Of a DNA stretch of 64,000 nt, positions 26,586 through 34,735 are shown in pieces. This DNA comes from G965214625 sp965214625 (GTDB taxonomy: Bacteria > Pseudomonadota > Gammaproteobacteria > Arenicellales > Poriferihabitantaceae), in assembly GCA_965214625.1 (NCBI GenBank), contig OZ243962.1:806001-870000 (forward strand). The letters run 5' to 3'. The stretch's first letter is position 1. Every line of letters begins with the position of its first letter. Position numbers and translations under genes: made by a program. The notes under the pieces are model-generated. The model saw only the letters and a program-made list of their open reading frames with translations. It was not told where the DNA came from and did not search any database.

Positions 26586-26813
26586 TCACCGCAGATAAAA
26601 TCCCAACACCATGAGCACAATGCTTGCGCGCAGTGCACTCCAGGTCACATCGAACAAGACCACTTGACCGTTCTGCCAAGTCCGAAAGGTGCCCAACGCC
26701 ACCCAGATAAACGCGAGTACAAGCAATACGGACGCGATGCCGATCAGCAGTGTCGACGGAATAACTCTGGAACCTGCCTGAAATGCCGTGTTCTGCGCGG
26801 GTGTCATGGTCAT
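26586..26813 (-). CDS. ICE protein of TIGR03758/DUF3262 type
   Basis: 75 residues, apparently intact: MTMTPAQNTAFQAG, then a membrane helix (LLIGIASVLLVLAFIWVALG, roughly residues 22-42), a short loop TWQNGQVVLFD and a second helix ending in FYLR. This two-helix protein belongs to the mating-apparatus set of integrative conjugative elements. It lies between a broken RAQPRD gene and a truncated DUF2976 gene, the expected order. Although full length it has lost its partners and is likely useless now. Confidence 0.7.
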   Translation of the reverse strand: MTMTPAQNTAFQAGSRVIPSTLLIGIASVLLVLAFIWVALGTFRTWQNGQVVLFDVTWSALRASIVLMVLGFYLR

Positions 26814-26816
26814 CCA

Positions 26817-27113
26817 TCATCGACGGTAGTCACCGCGCAATGGCGGAAAGGTTCTTGGCTCGGCCCGAGGTGCGTCGATGTGCTCCTAGATGCCCTACTG
26901 TACTCTTAACGGGTCCTGACGCAGCCAGTCGTAGCGGAGCCGGATACGGGCATCCGGGTTGGCTTGTGACTCAGCTTCACGGATCAACGGTTCGAGCGAC
27001 TCAAGCTCATTAGCAATTCTCGCGAGCGTCGCACGTTCACCATCGGTATCAGCGACGGCGAACTGAGTTGGTAAGGCAGTGCTGAAAAGTCCTGCTCTCA
27101 GGACATGGGCAAT
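26817..27113 (-). pseudogene. RAQPRD-family ICE protein with two amber codons
   Basis: The frame reads ADTDGERATLARIANELESL, LIREAESQANPDARIRLRYDW and then LRQDPLRVQ-stop-GI-stop-EHIDAPRAEP, ending at a TGA at 26817. The two TAG codons stand where the family has glutamine, so each is a CAG-to-TAG change. A signal-peptide-like stretch ending QFAVA precedes the mature part but has no start codon before a stop at 27114, so the 5' end is also damaged. The protein is normally a small periplasmic component of integrative conjugative elements. Confidence 0.7.
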
Positions 27114-27249
27114 TCACATCGCTGTCTTCCCCGTGTTGTGCTTGAAGCGCATGGTGGGATATCGGGAAAGGATGGGATACGGAAAATCAATTCCGTAAGG
27201 TGCGGGGTTTCATTTGCAAGGAAGCGGGGGACTACTTATGTATATACGG

Positions 27250-27286
27250 TTGAACATATATACGATTTATCGTATATTCTTTCCCC
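27250..27286 (+). promoter_or_regulatory. arsR promoter and ArsR operator
   Basis: TTGAAC (27250-27255), 17 bases, TATATT (27273-27278) make a sigma-70 promoter. A perfect dyad ATATACGAT-TT-ATCGTATAT (27258-27277) fills the spacer and -10 box, the classic place for an ArsR repressor. The ATG at 27287 lies about eight bases past the -10, so the transcript may be leaderless or nearly so. Confidence 0.75.
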
Positions 27287-27640
27287 ATGAATATTCAACC
27301 CAGCCAGTTTTTTCAACTTTTATCTGACGAAACACGCCTACGCAGTCTGCTGTTAATGCAGCAAGAAGGCGAACTGTGCGTATGTGAACTCACCCATGCT
27401 CTGGGTGTCATTCAACCCAAAGTATCTCGTCACCTTGCGGTCCTGAGAGATTCCGGTGTGGTGACAGATAGACGCCAAGGCCAGTGGATTTATTATCAAC
27501 TCCATCCCAATCTGCCCAAATGGGCTCGTCAGGTGATCAAGGCCACAACCACTGGGATTGTGGAACAGAAACCTTTTAATAGTGACAGAGTAGCGTTGGC
27601 GAAGATGTCCGATCGCCCAGGCGTGGCTTGTTGTGCCTAA
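27287..27640 (+). CDS. arsR: ArsR-family arsenic-responsive repressor
   Basis: 117 residues, a small winged-helix repressor. The metal-sensing motif ELCVCELTHAL lies in the DNA-binding region with C32/C34-like cysteines, followed by QPKVSRHLAVLRDSGVV, the recognition helix. Two more cysteines close the protein (VACCA), which may add arsenite ligands. It releases its operator when arsenite binds and so turns on the arsR-arsC-acr3 operon. The start is ATG 27287, directly after a strong promoter and dyad. The operon is complete and appears functional, unlike the decayed element genes around it. Confidence 0.9.
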   Translation: MNIQPSQFFQLLSDETRLRSLLLMQQEGELCVCELTHALGVIQPKVSRHLAVLRDSGVVTDRRQGQWIYYQLHPNLPKWARQVIKATTTGIVEQKPFNSDRVALAKMSDRPGVACCA

Positions 27641-27665
27641 TACGTTCAAGGAAGAAATAATTCAA

Positions 27666-28103
27666 ATGGATCTATTATTTTTATGTACTGGCAATTCCTG
27701 CCGTTCGCAAATGGCAGAAGGCTGGGCGCGTCAGCACGGTGGAGACTGGCTCCAGGTTCAATCGGCAGGTATTGAGTCCCATGGCAAGAACCCACGTGCC
27801 ATTGCGGTCATGCAGGAGTCCGGCGTGGACATCTCCGCACAGGAATCCAGCAAACTCACGGCTGCAATGCTCGAATGGGCAGACTATGTTGTGACCGTAT
27901 GTGGGCACGCCGATGAACATTGTCCAGTGCTACCGGCGGGTACGCGCAAGGAACACTGGCCCCTCAGTGACCCAGCCAAGGCCACCGGCACAGAGGGAGA
28001 AATCATGATGGCGTTCAGGGAAAGCCGCGACGACATCCGGCAGCGTGTACTGGACTTAATCGGGCGCTTAAAGCACGAGCATGCGAGGTTAATTCATGAG
28101 TGA
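27666..28103 (+). CDS. arsC: Arsenate reductase ArsC, thioredoxin-coupled type
   Basis: 145 residues of the low-molecular-weight phosphatase fold. The P-loop is C7-T-G-N-S-C-R13 and the two shuttle cysteines are C79 and C86 in VTVCGHADEHCPVLP, so this is the thioredoxin-linked type known from Staphylococcus. It reduces arsenate to arsenite in the cytoplasm. ATG 27666 is the natural start; the frame is open upstream into arsR. The stop overlaps the start of the arsenite exporter by eight bases, so expression is coupled. Confidence 0.9.
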   Translation: MDLLFLCTGNSCRSQMAEGWARQHGGDWLQVQSAGIESHGKNPRAIAVMQESGVDISAQESSKLTAAMLEWADYVVTVCGHADEHCPVLPAGTRKEHWPLSDPAKATGTEGEIMMAFRESRDDIRQRVLDLIGRLKHEHARLIHE

Positions 28104-29208
28104 TGCGAAGAAGAATAGTGAAATGGGTCTGTTCGAGCGCTACCTGACACTCTGGGTCGCGCTGTGCATCATCATCGGAATCGGGCTGGGGCATCAATTT
28201 CCGAACGCCTTTCAGACGATAGGACACCTCGAGGCGGCCCATATCAACCTGCCAGTGGCGGTACTCGTCTGGCTGATGATCATTCCCATGTTGCTCAAGA
28301 TTGACCTGAAGGCGCTCAAAGGAGTGAAGCAACACTGGCGCGGCGTTGGAGTAACTTTGTTCGTCAACTGGGGCATAAAACCTTTTTCCATGGCTTTATT
28401 GGGTTGGTTATTCATTGGCTACCTATTTCTCCCCTGGCTCCCGGCAGAACAAATAGATTCCTACATCGCCGGTCTGATCATCCTGGCCGCCGCGCCGTGC
28501 ACCGCGATGGTGTTCGTGTGGAGCCATCTAATGCGCGGGGAACCTCATTTCACACTGTCGCAGGTGGCGCTGAATGACGTGATTATGATATTTGCTTTCG
28601 CGCCCATCGTGGGGTTGCTGTTGGGTCTGTCTGCCATTACCGTGCCTTGGGACACGCTGTTATTGTCTGTATTACTCTACATCGTGGTGCCACTGATTGT
28701 CGCGAACCTATGGCGAAACGCTTTACTCAAGCAGGAGCATGGCCATGTACGACTTGCGCAGACGATCAAGCGCCTGCACCCGTTTTCTCTGGCCGCCTTG
28801 TTGGCCACGCTCGTGCTGTTATTCGGATTCCAGGGCGAACAGATCATCGCCCAGCCACTGATTATCGTCTTACTGGCAGTACCCATTCTGATTCAGGTTT
28901 TCTTTAATTCGGGATTTGCCTATTTGCTCAACCGACAGGTACGTTCACCACATTGCGTGGCGGGCCCATCAGCACTGATTGGCGCCAGTAATTTCTTCGA
29001 ACTGGCCGTAGCCACAGCCATCGCCCTTTTCGGCTTCGAGTCTGGGGCTGCATTAGCCACAGTGGTGGGCGTACTCATTGAAGTACCAGTGATGCTGCTG
29101 GCGGTGCGCGTTGTCAACCAGTCGCGCGGCTGGTACGAACGCCGTAGCGGTGTCGTGCCATACGAGGAATGCTGTCCAACCGATGTGCAGTTACACTCGC
29201 ACCACTAG
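28096..29208 (+). CDS. acr3: Arsenite efflux permease ACR3
   Basis: 370 residues with about ten transmembrane helices. Diagnostic stretches are MGLFERYLTLWVALCIIIGI, VLVWLMIIPMLLKID, APCTAMVFVWSHL with the essential cysteine, LNDVIMIFAFAPIV, and the late GASNFFELAVATAIALFG. It exports arsenite across the inner membrane by proton exchange. It completes the arsR-arsC-acr3 operon. The final residues SGVVPYEECCPT carry two cysteines. Firm assignment. Confidence 0.92.
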   Translation: MSDAKKNSEMGLFERYLTLWVALCIIIGIGLGHQFPNAFQTIGHLEAAHINLPVAVLVWLMIIPMLLKIDLKALKGVKQHWRGVGVTLFVNWGIKPFSMALLGWLFIGYLFLPWLPAEQIDSYIAGLIILAAAPCTAMVFVWSHLMRGEPHFTLSQVALNDVIMIFAFAPIVGLLLGLSAITVPWDTLLLSVLLYIVVPLIVANLWRNALLKQEHGHVRLAQTIKRLHPFSLAALLATLVLLFGFQGEQIIAQPLIIVLLAVPILIQVFFNSGFAYLLNRQVRSPHCVAGPSALIGASNFFELAVATAIALFGFESGAALATVVGVLIEVPVMLLAVRVVNQSRGWYERRSGVVPYEECCPTDVQLHSHH

Positions 29209-29286
29209 CTTTCAGTCGGGGCACAGCGTCAGGTCAATCACAAGATAAGCATTCTAGTATTAACGAACCCAATAAAAACTTGGGGG

Positions 29287-30500
29287 TTAATCTAATACAA
29301 GCGCCACCTTCAAGTCCTCATGTTCAAAGGCTGAGGCCATGCGATCGATCTCGGCTTGCGTCAAACCCCGTCACGCGGCCTCTTCGCGCCAGGTTGTTAT
29401 GGCCTTCCCAACCTCGGTGGCGATCACACGAGCCTTACCTTCATCCAACTCGAAATAACCCACCACACTCATCGCCAGATCTAGAGAGGCCGAACCATCA
29501 TCGAGATTGATGGCCGTGGTCAGCACGCGTGGTTTGATATCCGTGGGTACCGGATTGAGGTCATAGGCCGGGGCCAACCGTCCGGGCCGGTATAGAGGAA
29601 GGCGTGATTACGCAAATGGTCATCCGTATTGGAAATCAGAATATTGAAGACGACACGTCGCCACAGCTCATGCATATCCTGTTTCGGGCTGGCGCCATAG
29701 TGACGAAGCGGTAGACAAGATGCAGGTAACTGCGTGACTCGTTGTCGCTGGCCCCGAGCATACTCATGGCCGAAAGAAACGGAATGCGCTGCCCTTGTTC
29801 CCGGTCGAACCGACGCAGCAACAGCACCGGCTTGTTCAGTACCTGTCCAATTCGCCCGTCGGGCACGGGGATACCCGCCTTTGTCGCAAGCCGAAGCGCA
29901 ACCGCTTCCCACAGAACCGTATGGCGAGATGCCCGTCCCGGTCGCGAACAGACGCCTTGGGACGCGCACCGCCCAATGATGAGCCGGAGCCCAACAGCAG
30001 GCGCAGGTCCTCGTCGCTATCCGTGTCACCCACAACATGCTCCGCCGCCGACAGCAATTGAGGCAGATCGATCAGCGGCGGTCTACGCGCCGCTTCATGT
30101 TCGGCAAGAAACGGACCCCCTCAACCCTGGCAAAGCGAAGGGCGCCTTGTCGGGCTTCATCATCGACCATGAGCAAATAGTCGATTTCCATCAAGGTGCG
30201 CGGCGTCTCGCCTGCGCGCTCGGGCCGTTGCCGTTCAGCCCGACGCATCAGCATCCGCCCCCAGCGGTCGGGCGCGGAGTCGCCGATGGTACCGAAAAGG
30301 GGTTTACCTGAAGGCGTATGAAAGGGACCCGGACCCAGCGTCAGCGCCGGTTCCAGAGAGAAACGATCTGCATTCTCAAGCCAGCCCGGATCATATTAGA
30401 GCGCGTCACTTTTCCTGCCTTTACGTACACGCGCCCACAGTCGCCCAGCCAGATGCGGCGTACCAGCAATATCCACATAGACGTACACTTGTGTTTCCAT
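29287..30500 (-). pseudogene. Second hipA-like kinase gene, multiply disrupted
   Basis: The gene begins at ATG 30500 (QVYVYVDIAGTPHLAGRLWA) and breaks at an in-frame TAA after KSDAL, where YDPGW then resumes. It runs through PLFGTIGDSAPDRWGRMLM, shifts frame near 30100 (into DLRLLLGSGSSLGGARPKAS), and again near 29870 (VPDGRIG-type, VLLLRRFDREQG) and near 29700 (QDMHELWRRVVFNILISNTDDHLRNHAF, with the catalytic SNTDDH). A later shift near 29577 gives APAYDLNPVP. The end has a TGA codon in frame (EEAA-stop-RGLTQAEIDRMASAFEHEDL) and closes at 29287. The kinase cannot be made. The upstream regulator gene is intact and overlaps it by one base. Confidence 0.75.
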
Positions 30501-30844
30501 CACGCTTTACTCTTCGGTCCAGACCGAGGCGACTTACGGATGCGTTGCGGCAAACGCTCCTCTTCAAGCCCAAGACCCACCGTATCCGTCTTGACATCCG
30601 CCAGGTCACCCAACCGCTCCGCCATGCCCAACACAAAGAGCACATTGGCGTAGTTACCCAGCGAAACGCCAGGGTCACCCTTTTCTATCTTGTTCAGGGT
30701 TGTTCGGCTGATAGAGGCCCGTTCGGCCATGACTGCCGTTGGAATACGCCGCCTGAGCCGGGCATCACGGATATCCTGCCCAAGCTTGCGCACCGCCCGC
30801 CTCACCGGAATCGGTACCATCAAGTCTAACTGGGTTTTTCTCAT
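30500..30844 (-). CDS. HipB-like XRE antitoxin/regulator, apparently intact
   Basis: 114 residues. A helix-turn-helix is seen in LGQDIRDARLRRRIPTAVMAERASISRTTLNKIEKGDPGVSLGNYANVLFVLG (key parts MAERASISRTTLNKIEKGDPG). The C-terminal tail is basic. Its stop overlaps the hipA remnant start as TGATG, the usual coupling of antitoxin and toxin. As the toxin gene is broken, this would be an orphan regulator. It lies within the cargo of the element, between the ars operon and the TIGR03747 remnant. Confidence 0.78.
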   Translation of the reverse strand: MRKTQLDLMVPIPVRRAVRKLGQDIRDARLRRRIPTAVMAERASISRTTLNKIEKGDPGVSLGNYANVLFVLGMAERLGDLADVKTDTVGLGLEEERLPQRIRKSPRSGPKSKA

Positions 30845-30848
30845 TTAT

Positions 30849-30897
30849 CGTCCATATTTATGGTCACTATTTCTAATATTGTATATAATAATGGACG
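30849..30897. promoter_or_regulatory. Operator candidates for the hipB-like gene
   Basis: Just upstream of the hipB-like ATG lie CCATA-TT-TATGG (30852-30863), a tight palindrome, and the outer arms CGTCCAT (30849-30855) and ATGGACG (30891-30897). Between them the DNA is very AT-rich and should hold the minus-strand promoter. This arrangement suits autoregulation by the HipB-like protein. Confidence 0.5.
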
Positions 30898-30926
30898 TTA
30901 TATCAATATATCTCCAGTAATCCCAT

Positions 30927-30957
30927 CAGACTAGTGATCGTGACGTTCACTAGTCTG
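30927..30957. repeat. Perfect 11-bp inverted repeat
   Basis: CAGACTAGTGA (30927-30937) and TCACTAGTCTG (30947-30957) pair perfectly around nine bases. No T-run follows on either strand. It lies at the border between the cargo (hipBA, ars) and the TIGR03747 remnant and could be a recombination or binding site. Confidence 0.5.
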
Positions 30958-31063
30958 GACGTGTGTACGTTAATCCCCAGAATCGTGAACATTTACAGAT
31001 AGTATGGGTCCCATAGCTGACATCTCCTGAATCAGACAGATTGCCCTGTTCCGTCCGTATTTT

Positions 31064-31658
31064 TCAAAGGTACTTCTTAAACGTACTCGCGGTCACTGCC
31101 CCTGCGAATGCAAACATTGCAGCGAATGGAATCACGATATAGGTAGGATGCAGGCTGAAAGGAAGTGCCAGAGTCGTGACCCAGGTGATCACTACGAGCG
31201 GCAGCATGGTCTTCTTTGCGTAGTGGTACTGAATGAACTCTCCCACCCTCCTCCCCAGCGGCGAAGATCCCGTCGCACCAGACGGTCAACCCAAGCCACC
31301 AGGCTGAATAACAGGAGCACCGGTGTCGCCAAACTGAGAATCGCCAGGCGTACCGAGAACACCTGGGTCACCTGCATGGCCGCGATGACGAACTTGGCGA
31401 GCGGCCGGTAGATCTTGTGCAGTGTTGGCCACATGCCTTGTTCTTCCTGTCGTAGTGGTGGAGAGACCCAATGGATAAAGGCCACGACTCGCGTAACCTC
31501 AAACAGGTAGTGATCAGTCCCATCAGCAACCTCTTTGGCAAGGCGGGCGGGATCTGATGTCACGACACTACGACGGAAATCACTATCCAGATAGCCAATT
31601 TCCTTGGCAAGCATTGTGCGACTGTGGTCGATGCCTTGCTCAGGCCACCAGAGCATCA
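31064..31658 (-). pseudogene. TIGR03747-type ICE membrane protein, truncated and frameshifted
   Basis: The text LWWPEQGIDHSRTMLAKEIGYLDSDF matches the middle of this mating-apparatus membrane protein, with a later membrane segment AILSLATPVLLLFSLVAWVDRLVRRDL (key part VAWVDRLVRRDLRRWGGG). A frameshift in a G-rich run (about 31244-31262) moves the reading to GEFIQYHYAKKTMLPLVVITW and a last helix, ending TASTFKKYL at 31064. The first 40-50 residues are missing because homology begins right at the guaA stop. In intact elements this gene is followed directly by the RAQPRD gene; here 4 kb of cargo separates them. Confidence 0.68.
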
Positions 31659-31663
31659 TTCCC
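31656..31663 (+). repeat. guaA 3'-end copy of the putative attachment repeat
   Basis: TCATTCCC, the complement of the final eight bases of guaA with its stop codon. The same eight bases occur at 20588-20595 beside tadA. The 3' end of guaA is a known integration site for genomic islands. Short length keeps this tentative. Confidence 0.4.
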
Positions 31664-33215
31664 ACTCAATGGTACCGGGCGGTTTCCCTGAAATATCATA
31701 CACCACCCTGCTGATTCCCCTCACTTCATTGATGATCCGACTGGACACCGTTTCCAATACCTCATAAGGCATCTGCTTCCAGTTCGCTGTCATAAAATCG
31801 ACCGTTTCCACCGCACGCAGTGCAATCACATAGTCGTACGCCCTGTTGTCGCCCACTACGCCGACCGATTTGACGGGTAGAAAAACCGCAAACGCCTGAC
31901 TGATCTCATGGTAAAGATCGTTTCGATACAACTCTTCGATAAAGATCGCATCGGCCTGTCTTAACAACTCGACAAACACCGGCTTGACCTCACCCAGCAC
32001 CCTGACCCCGAGTCCCGGTCCCGGGAAAGGATGACGGTACAGCATTTTTTCCGGCAGGCCCAGTGCCACACCGATCCTGCGTACTTCATCTTTGAAAAGA
32101 TCACGCAATGGCTCAAGCAGAGATAACTGCATCTGTTCCGGCAATCCCCCGACGTTGTGATGTGACTTGATCACTTTCGCCTTACCTTGGTGATTACCGG
32201 CAGACTCGATGACATCCGGGTAGATGGTGCCCTGAGCCAGCCATTTTGCATTATCAATCTTGCGTGATTCCTGTTCGAAAATTTCAACGAACAGGTTGCC
32301 GATTATTTTGCGTTTCTGCTCGGGATCACAAACACCTTCAAGGCGACTGAAGAACATCTCGCCGGCATTGATCCTGATCACCTTGACACCCAGATGATCG
32401 GCAAATGTCGCCATCACTTCATCGCCTTCATTCAATCTGAGTAAGCCGGTATCGACAAAGATACAGGTCAATTGATCCCCGATGGCCCGGTGCAGCAATG
32501 CCGCCACCACCGATGAATCGACGCCGCCCGACAACCCCAGAATGACTTGGTCCGAACCCACTTTCCGACCCATTGACAAAAGCTGTTCCTGAATGATATT
32601 GGCAGGAACCCAATCAGAGCCGCAGTCACATATCCGGTGGACAAAGGTCGATAACAATTGTTTTCCTTCCACCGTATGGGTCACTTCGGGATGGAATTGA
32701 ACACCATAAAATCCCCTGTCCTGATCCGCCACGACCGCATAGGGGCAGCTCGGGGTGACGCCCAATACGGAAAAACCAGGGGGCAGTGCAATCACTCGGT
32801 CCCCATGACTCATCCATACATCCTGTTGCTCACCGGTCAAACCGGTCAGCATGTTATCGGACACGGTTTTGACACTGGCCGCTCCGAATTCCCGGTGAGC
32901 AGCCTTTTCGACCTGTCCTCCGAGCTGGGTCACCATGGTGTGCATGCCATAGCAAATACCGAGCACCGGCAGGCCGGATTGAAAGACCATGTCGGGGACA
33001 ACCGGCGTCTCGTGCTCGTAGGAGGAGGCGGGCCCTCCCGACAGGACAATGCCCTTTGCATTGAAATCAACGATCTTTTCCGCCTGGATATCCCACGGAT
33101 AAATCTCGCAGTACACCCCCAGTTCACGGATACAGCGACCAATTAACTGCGTATATTGCGCCCCAAAATCAAGAATCAGTATGCGGTCATGATGCGGGTC
33201 GACCGTCTCATTCAT
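31656..33215 (-). CDS. guaA: GMP synthase (glutamine-hydrolysing)
   Basis: 519 residues. The N-terminal glutamine amidotransferase has the nucleophile in LGICYGMHTM and the His-Glu pair in GVQFHPEVTHT. The ATP-pyrophosphatase domain shows the P-loop GLSGGVDSSVVAALLH, and the dimerisation tail ends PPGTIEWE. It aminates XMP to GMP, the last step of guanine nucleotide synthesis. ATG 33215 has AGGA eleven bases upstream and is preferred to a TTG at 33236. It follows guaB by 17 bases as one operon. The gene is intact although an island abuts its stop codon, as expected when integrases restore the 3' end. Confidence 0.95.
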   Translation of the reverse strand: MNETVDPHHDRILILDFGAQYTQLIGRCIRELGVYCEIYPWDIQAEKIVDFNAKGIVLSGGPASSYEHETPVVPDMVFQSGLPVLGICYGMHTMVTQLGGQVEKAAHREFGAASVKTVSDNMLTGLTGEQQDVWMSHGDRVIALPPGFSVLGVTPSCPYAVVADQDRGFYGVQFHPEVTHTVEGKQLLSTFVHRICDCGSDWVPANIIQEQLLSMGRKVGSDQVILGLSGGVDSSVVAALLHRAIGDQLTCIFVDTGLLRLNEGDEVMATFADHLGVKVIRINAGEMFFSRLEGVCDPEQKRKIIGNLFVEIFEQESRKIDNAKWLAQGTIYPDVIESAGNHQGKAKVIKSHHNVGGLPEQMQLSLLEPLRDLFKDEVRRIGVALGLPEKMLYRHPFPGPGLGVRVLGEVKPVFVELLRQADAIFIEELYRNDLYHEISQAFAVFLPVKSVGVVGDNRAYDYVIALRAVETVDFMTANWKQMPYEVLETVSSRIINEVRGISRVVYDISGKPPGTIEWE

Positions 33216-33232
33216 AGGCTCTGTTTCCTGCG

Positions 33233-34693
33233 TCAACGCGTAAGGTAATTGGGGGCTTCCTTGACAATCGACACATCATGTACATGGCTTTCCTTCATCC
33301 CGGCATTGGTAATACGAACGAACCGGGTACGGGTCCTCATCGCTTCAATATCCGCACTGCCGGTATACCCCATACTGGCTCGCAGCCCCCCCATCAACTG
33401 GTGAATCACTTGGGTCATCGGCCCCTTGTAGGGCACCCTGCCCTCGATGCCTTCCGGTACCAGCTTGTCGGCATTTTCAATCCCATCTTGAAAATAACGG
33501 TCTTTCGACCCCCGTTGCATGGCGCCGAGCGACCCCATTCCCCGATATGACTTGTACGGTCGTCCCTGATAACTTTCTATTTCACCCGGAGCCTCATCAG
33601 TACCTGCCAGGATGCCCCCGACCATGACGCTGTACGCACCCGCCGCTAGACATTTCGCGATGTCCCCTGAAAAACGGATTCCCCCATCCGCAATCAATGG
33701 AACACCGGTCCCTTCCAGCCCCTTTGTCACCTCGCTGATCGCATGGATTTGGGGAACACCAACCCCCGCGACAATACGGGTCGTACAGATGGACCCGGGG
33801 CCAATACCCACCTTGACCGCATCAGCACCGGCATCGACCAAATCCCGCGCTGCTTCGTACGTAGCGATATTCCCGCCGATCACCTGAACATGCTCATATT
33901 GGCGTTTGATAGTGCGTACTTTTTCGATCACACCGAGCGAATGCCCATGCGCCGTATCGACAACAAGCACATCAACACCGGCATCGATCAACCGATCAAT
34001 TCTCTCCTCCGAGTCAGCGCCCACTCCCACTGCAGCGGCAACCAATAACCGACCCTGGCGATCCCGGCAGGCGTTTGGATAATCAGTGGATTTTTGGATA
34101 TCCTTAACGGTAATCAATCCCTTGAGTTCATGGTTATCGCCAACGACCAGCACTTTTTCAATGCGATGCTTGTGCAGTAACCGTTCGACCTCCTCTGACG
34201 AAGTTCCCTCCGGCACTGTAACCAACCGCTCTTCCGGCGTCATGACTTTGCAGACCGAGGTTTCCATGTTTTTTTCGAACCTCAGATCACGACTGGTCAC
34301 GATGCCAATGACGGTCGGTCCATTGATGACCGGCACCCCTGAGATGTTGTATTTTTGCGTGAGTTCCAGTACATCCTTGACCTGGGCCGTTTTATCTACC
34401 GTCACGGGGTCGCTGATGATCCCGCTTTCGTATTTCTTGACCCGGTTGACCTCCTCAGCCTGGAGTATCGGCGCGGCGTTGCGGTGGATAACACCGACCC
34501 CTCCGTGCTGGGCCATGCAAATTGCTGTTTTCGATTCGGTCACGGTATCCATCGCAGCCGAAACCAGTGGAATATTGATCTCCAGATCGCGGGTGAATCG
34601 TGTTTTCAGGTCAGCGGAACGAGGCAGAATTTCCGACCGGGCGGGGACCAGCAAGACATCATCAAAGGTCAGTGCTAAATCGATATGTTCCAT
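33233..34693 (-). CDS. guaB: IMP dehydrogenase
   Basis: 486 residues, standard length. The barrel begins MEHIDLALTFDDVLLVPARS; two CBS domains occupy about residues 95-210; the catalytic loop is GPGSICTTRIVAGVGVPQ with the active cysteine, and the flap is near YFQDGIENADKLVPEGIEGRVPY (key part VPEGIEGRVPY). It oxidises IMP to XMP with NAD, the step before GuaA. ATG 34693 is certain from the family start; a TTG at 34726 is in frame but adds nothing. A TATAAT box six to seven bases before the ATG hints at a leaderless message. Confidence 0.95.
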   Translation of the reverse strand: MEHIDLALTFDDVLLVPARSEILPRSADLKTRFTRDLEINIPLVSAAMDTVTESKTAICMAQHGGVGVIHRNAAPILQAEEVNRVKKYESGIISDPVTVDKTAQVKDVLELTQKYNISGVPVINGPTVIGIVTSRDLRFEKNMETSVCKVMTPEERLVTVPEGTSSEEVERLLHKHRIEKVLVVGDNHELKGLITVKDIQKSTDYPNACRDRQGRLLVAAAVGVGADSEERIDRLIDAGVDVLVVDTAHGHSLGVIEKVRTIKRQYEHVQVIGGNIATYEAARDLVDAGADAVKVGIGPGSICTTRIVAGVGVPQIHAISEVTKGLEGTGVPLIADGGIRFSGDIAKCLAAGAYSVMVGGILAGTDEAPGEIESYQGRPYKSYRGMGSLGAMQRGSKDRYFQDGIENADKLVPEGIEGRVPYKGPMTQVIHQLMGGLRASMGYTGSADIEAMRTRTRFVRITNAGMKESHVHDVSIVKEAPNYLTR

Positions 34694-34735
34694 CGACGAA
34701 TTATACAGTATCACATTTTGTGACAAAACCGCCTA
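34694..34735 (-). promoter_or_regulatory. guaBA promoter region with dyads
   Basis: On the minus strand TATAAT ends seven bases before the guaB ATG. Upstream are two overlapping dyads, TTTTGT-C-ACAAAA and TCACA-AAA-TGTGA. TTGTCA lies 15 bases from the -10, a short spacing. The layout suggests a promoter close to the start codon and an operator just before it. Confidence 0.5.

Noticed and set aside
29255..29290. Possible terminator after acr3 (AACCCAA ... TTGGGGGTT)
   Set aside because: The arms are unequal in length and no T-run follows, so I do not call it.
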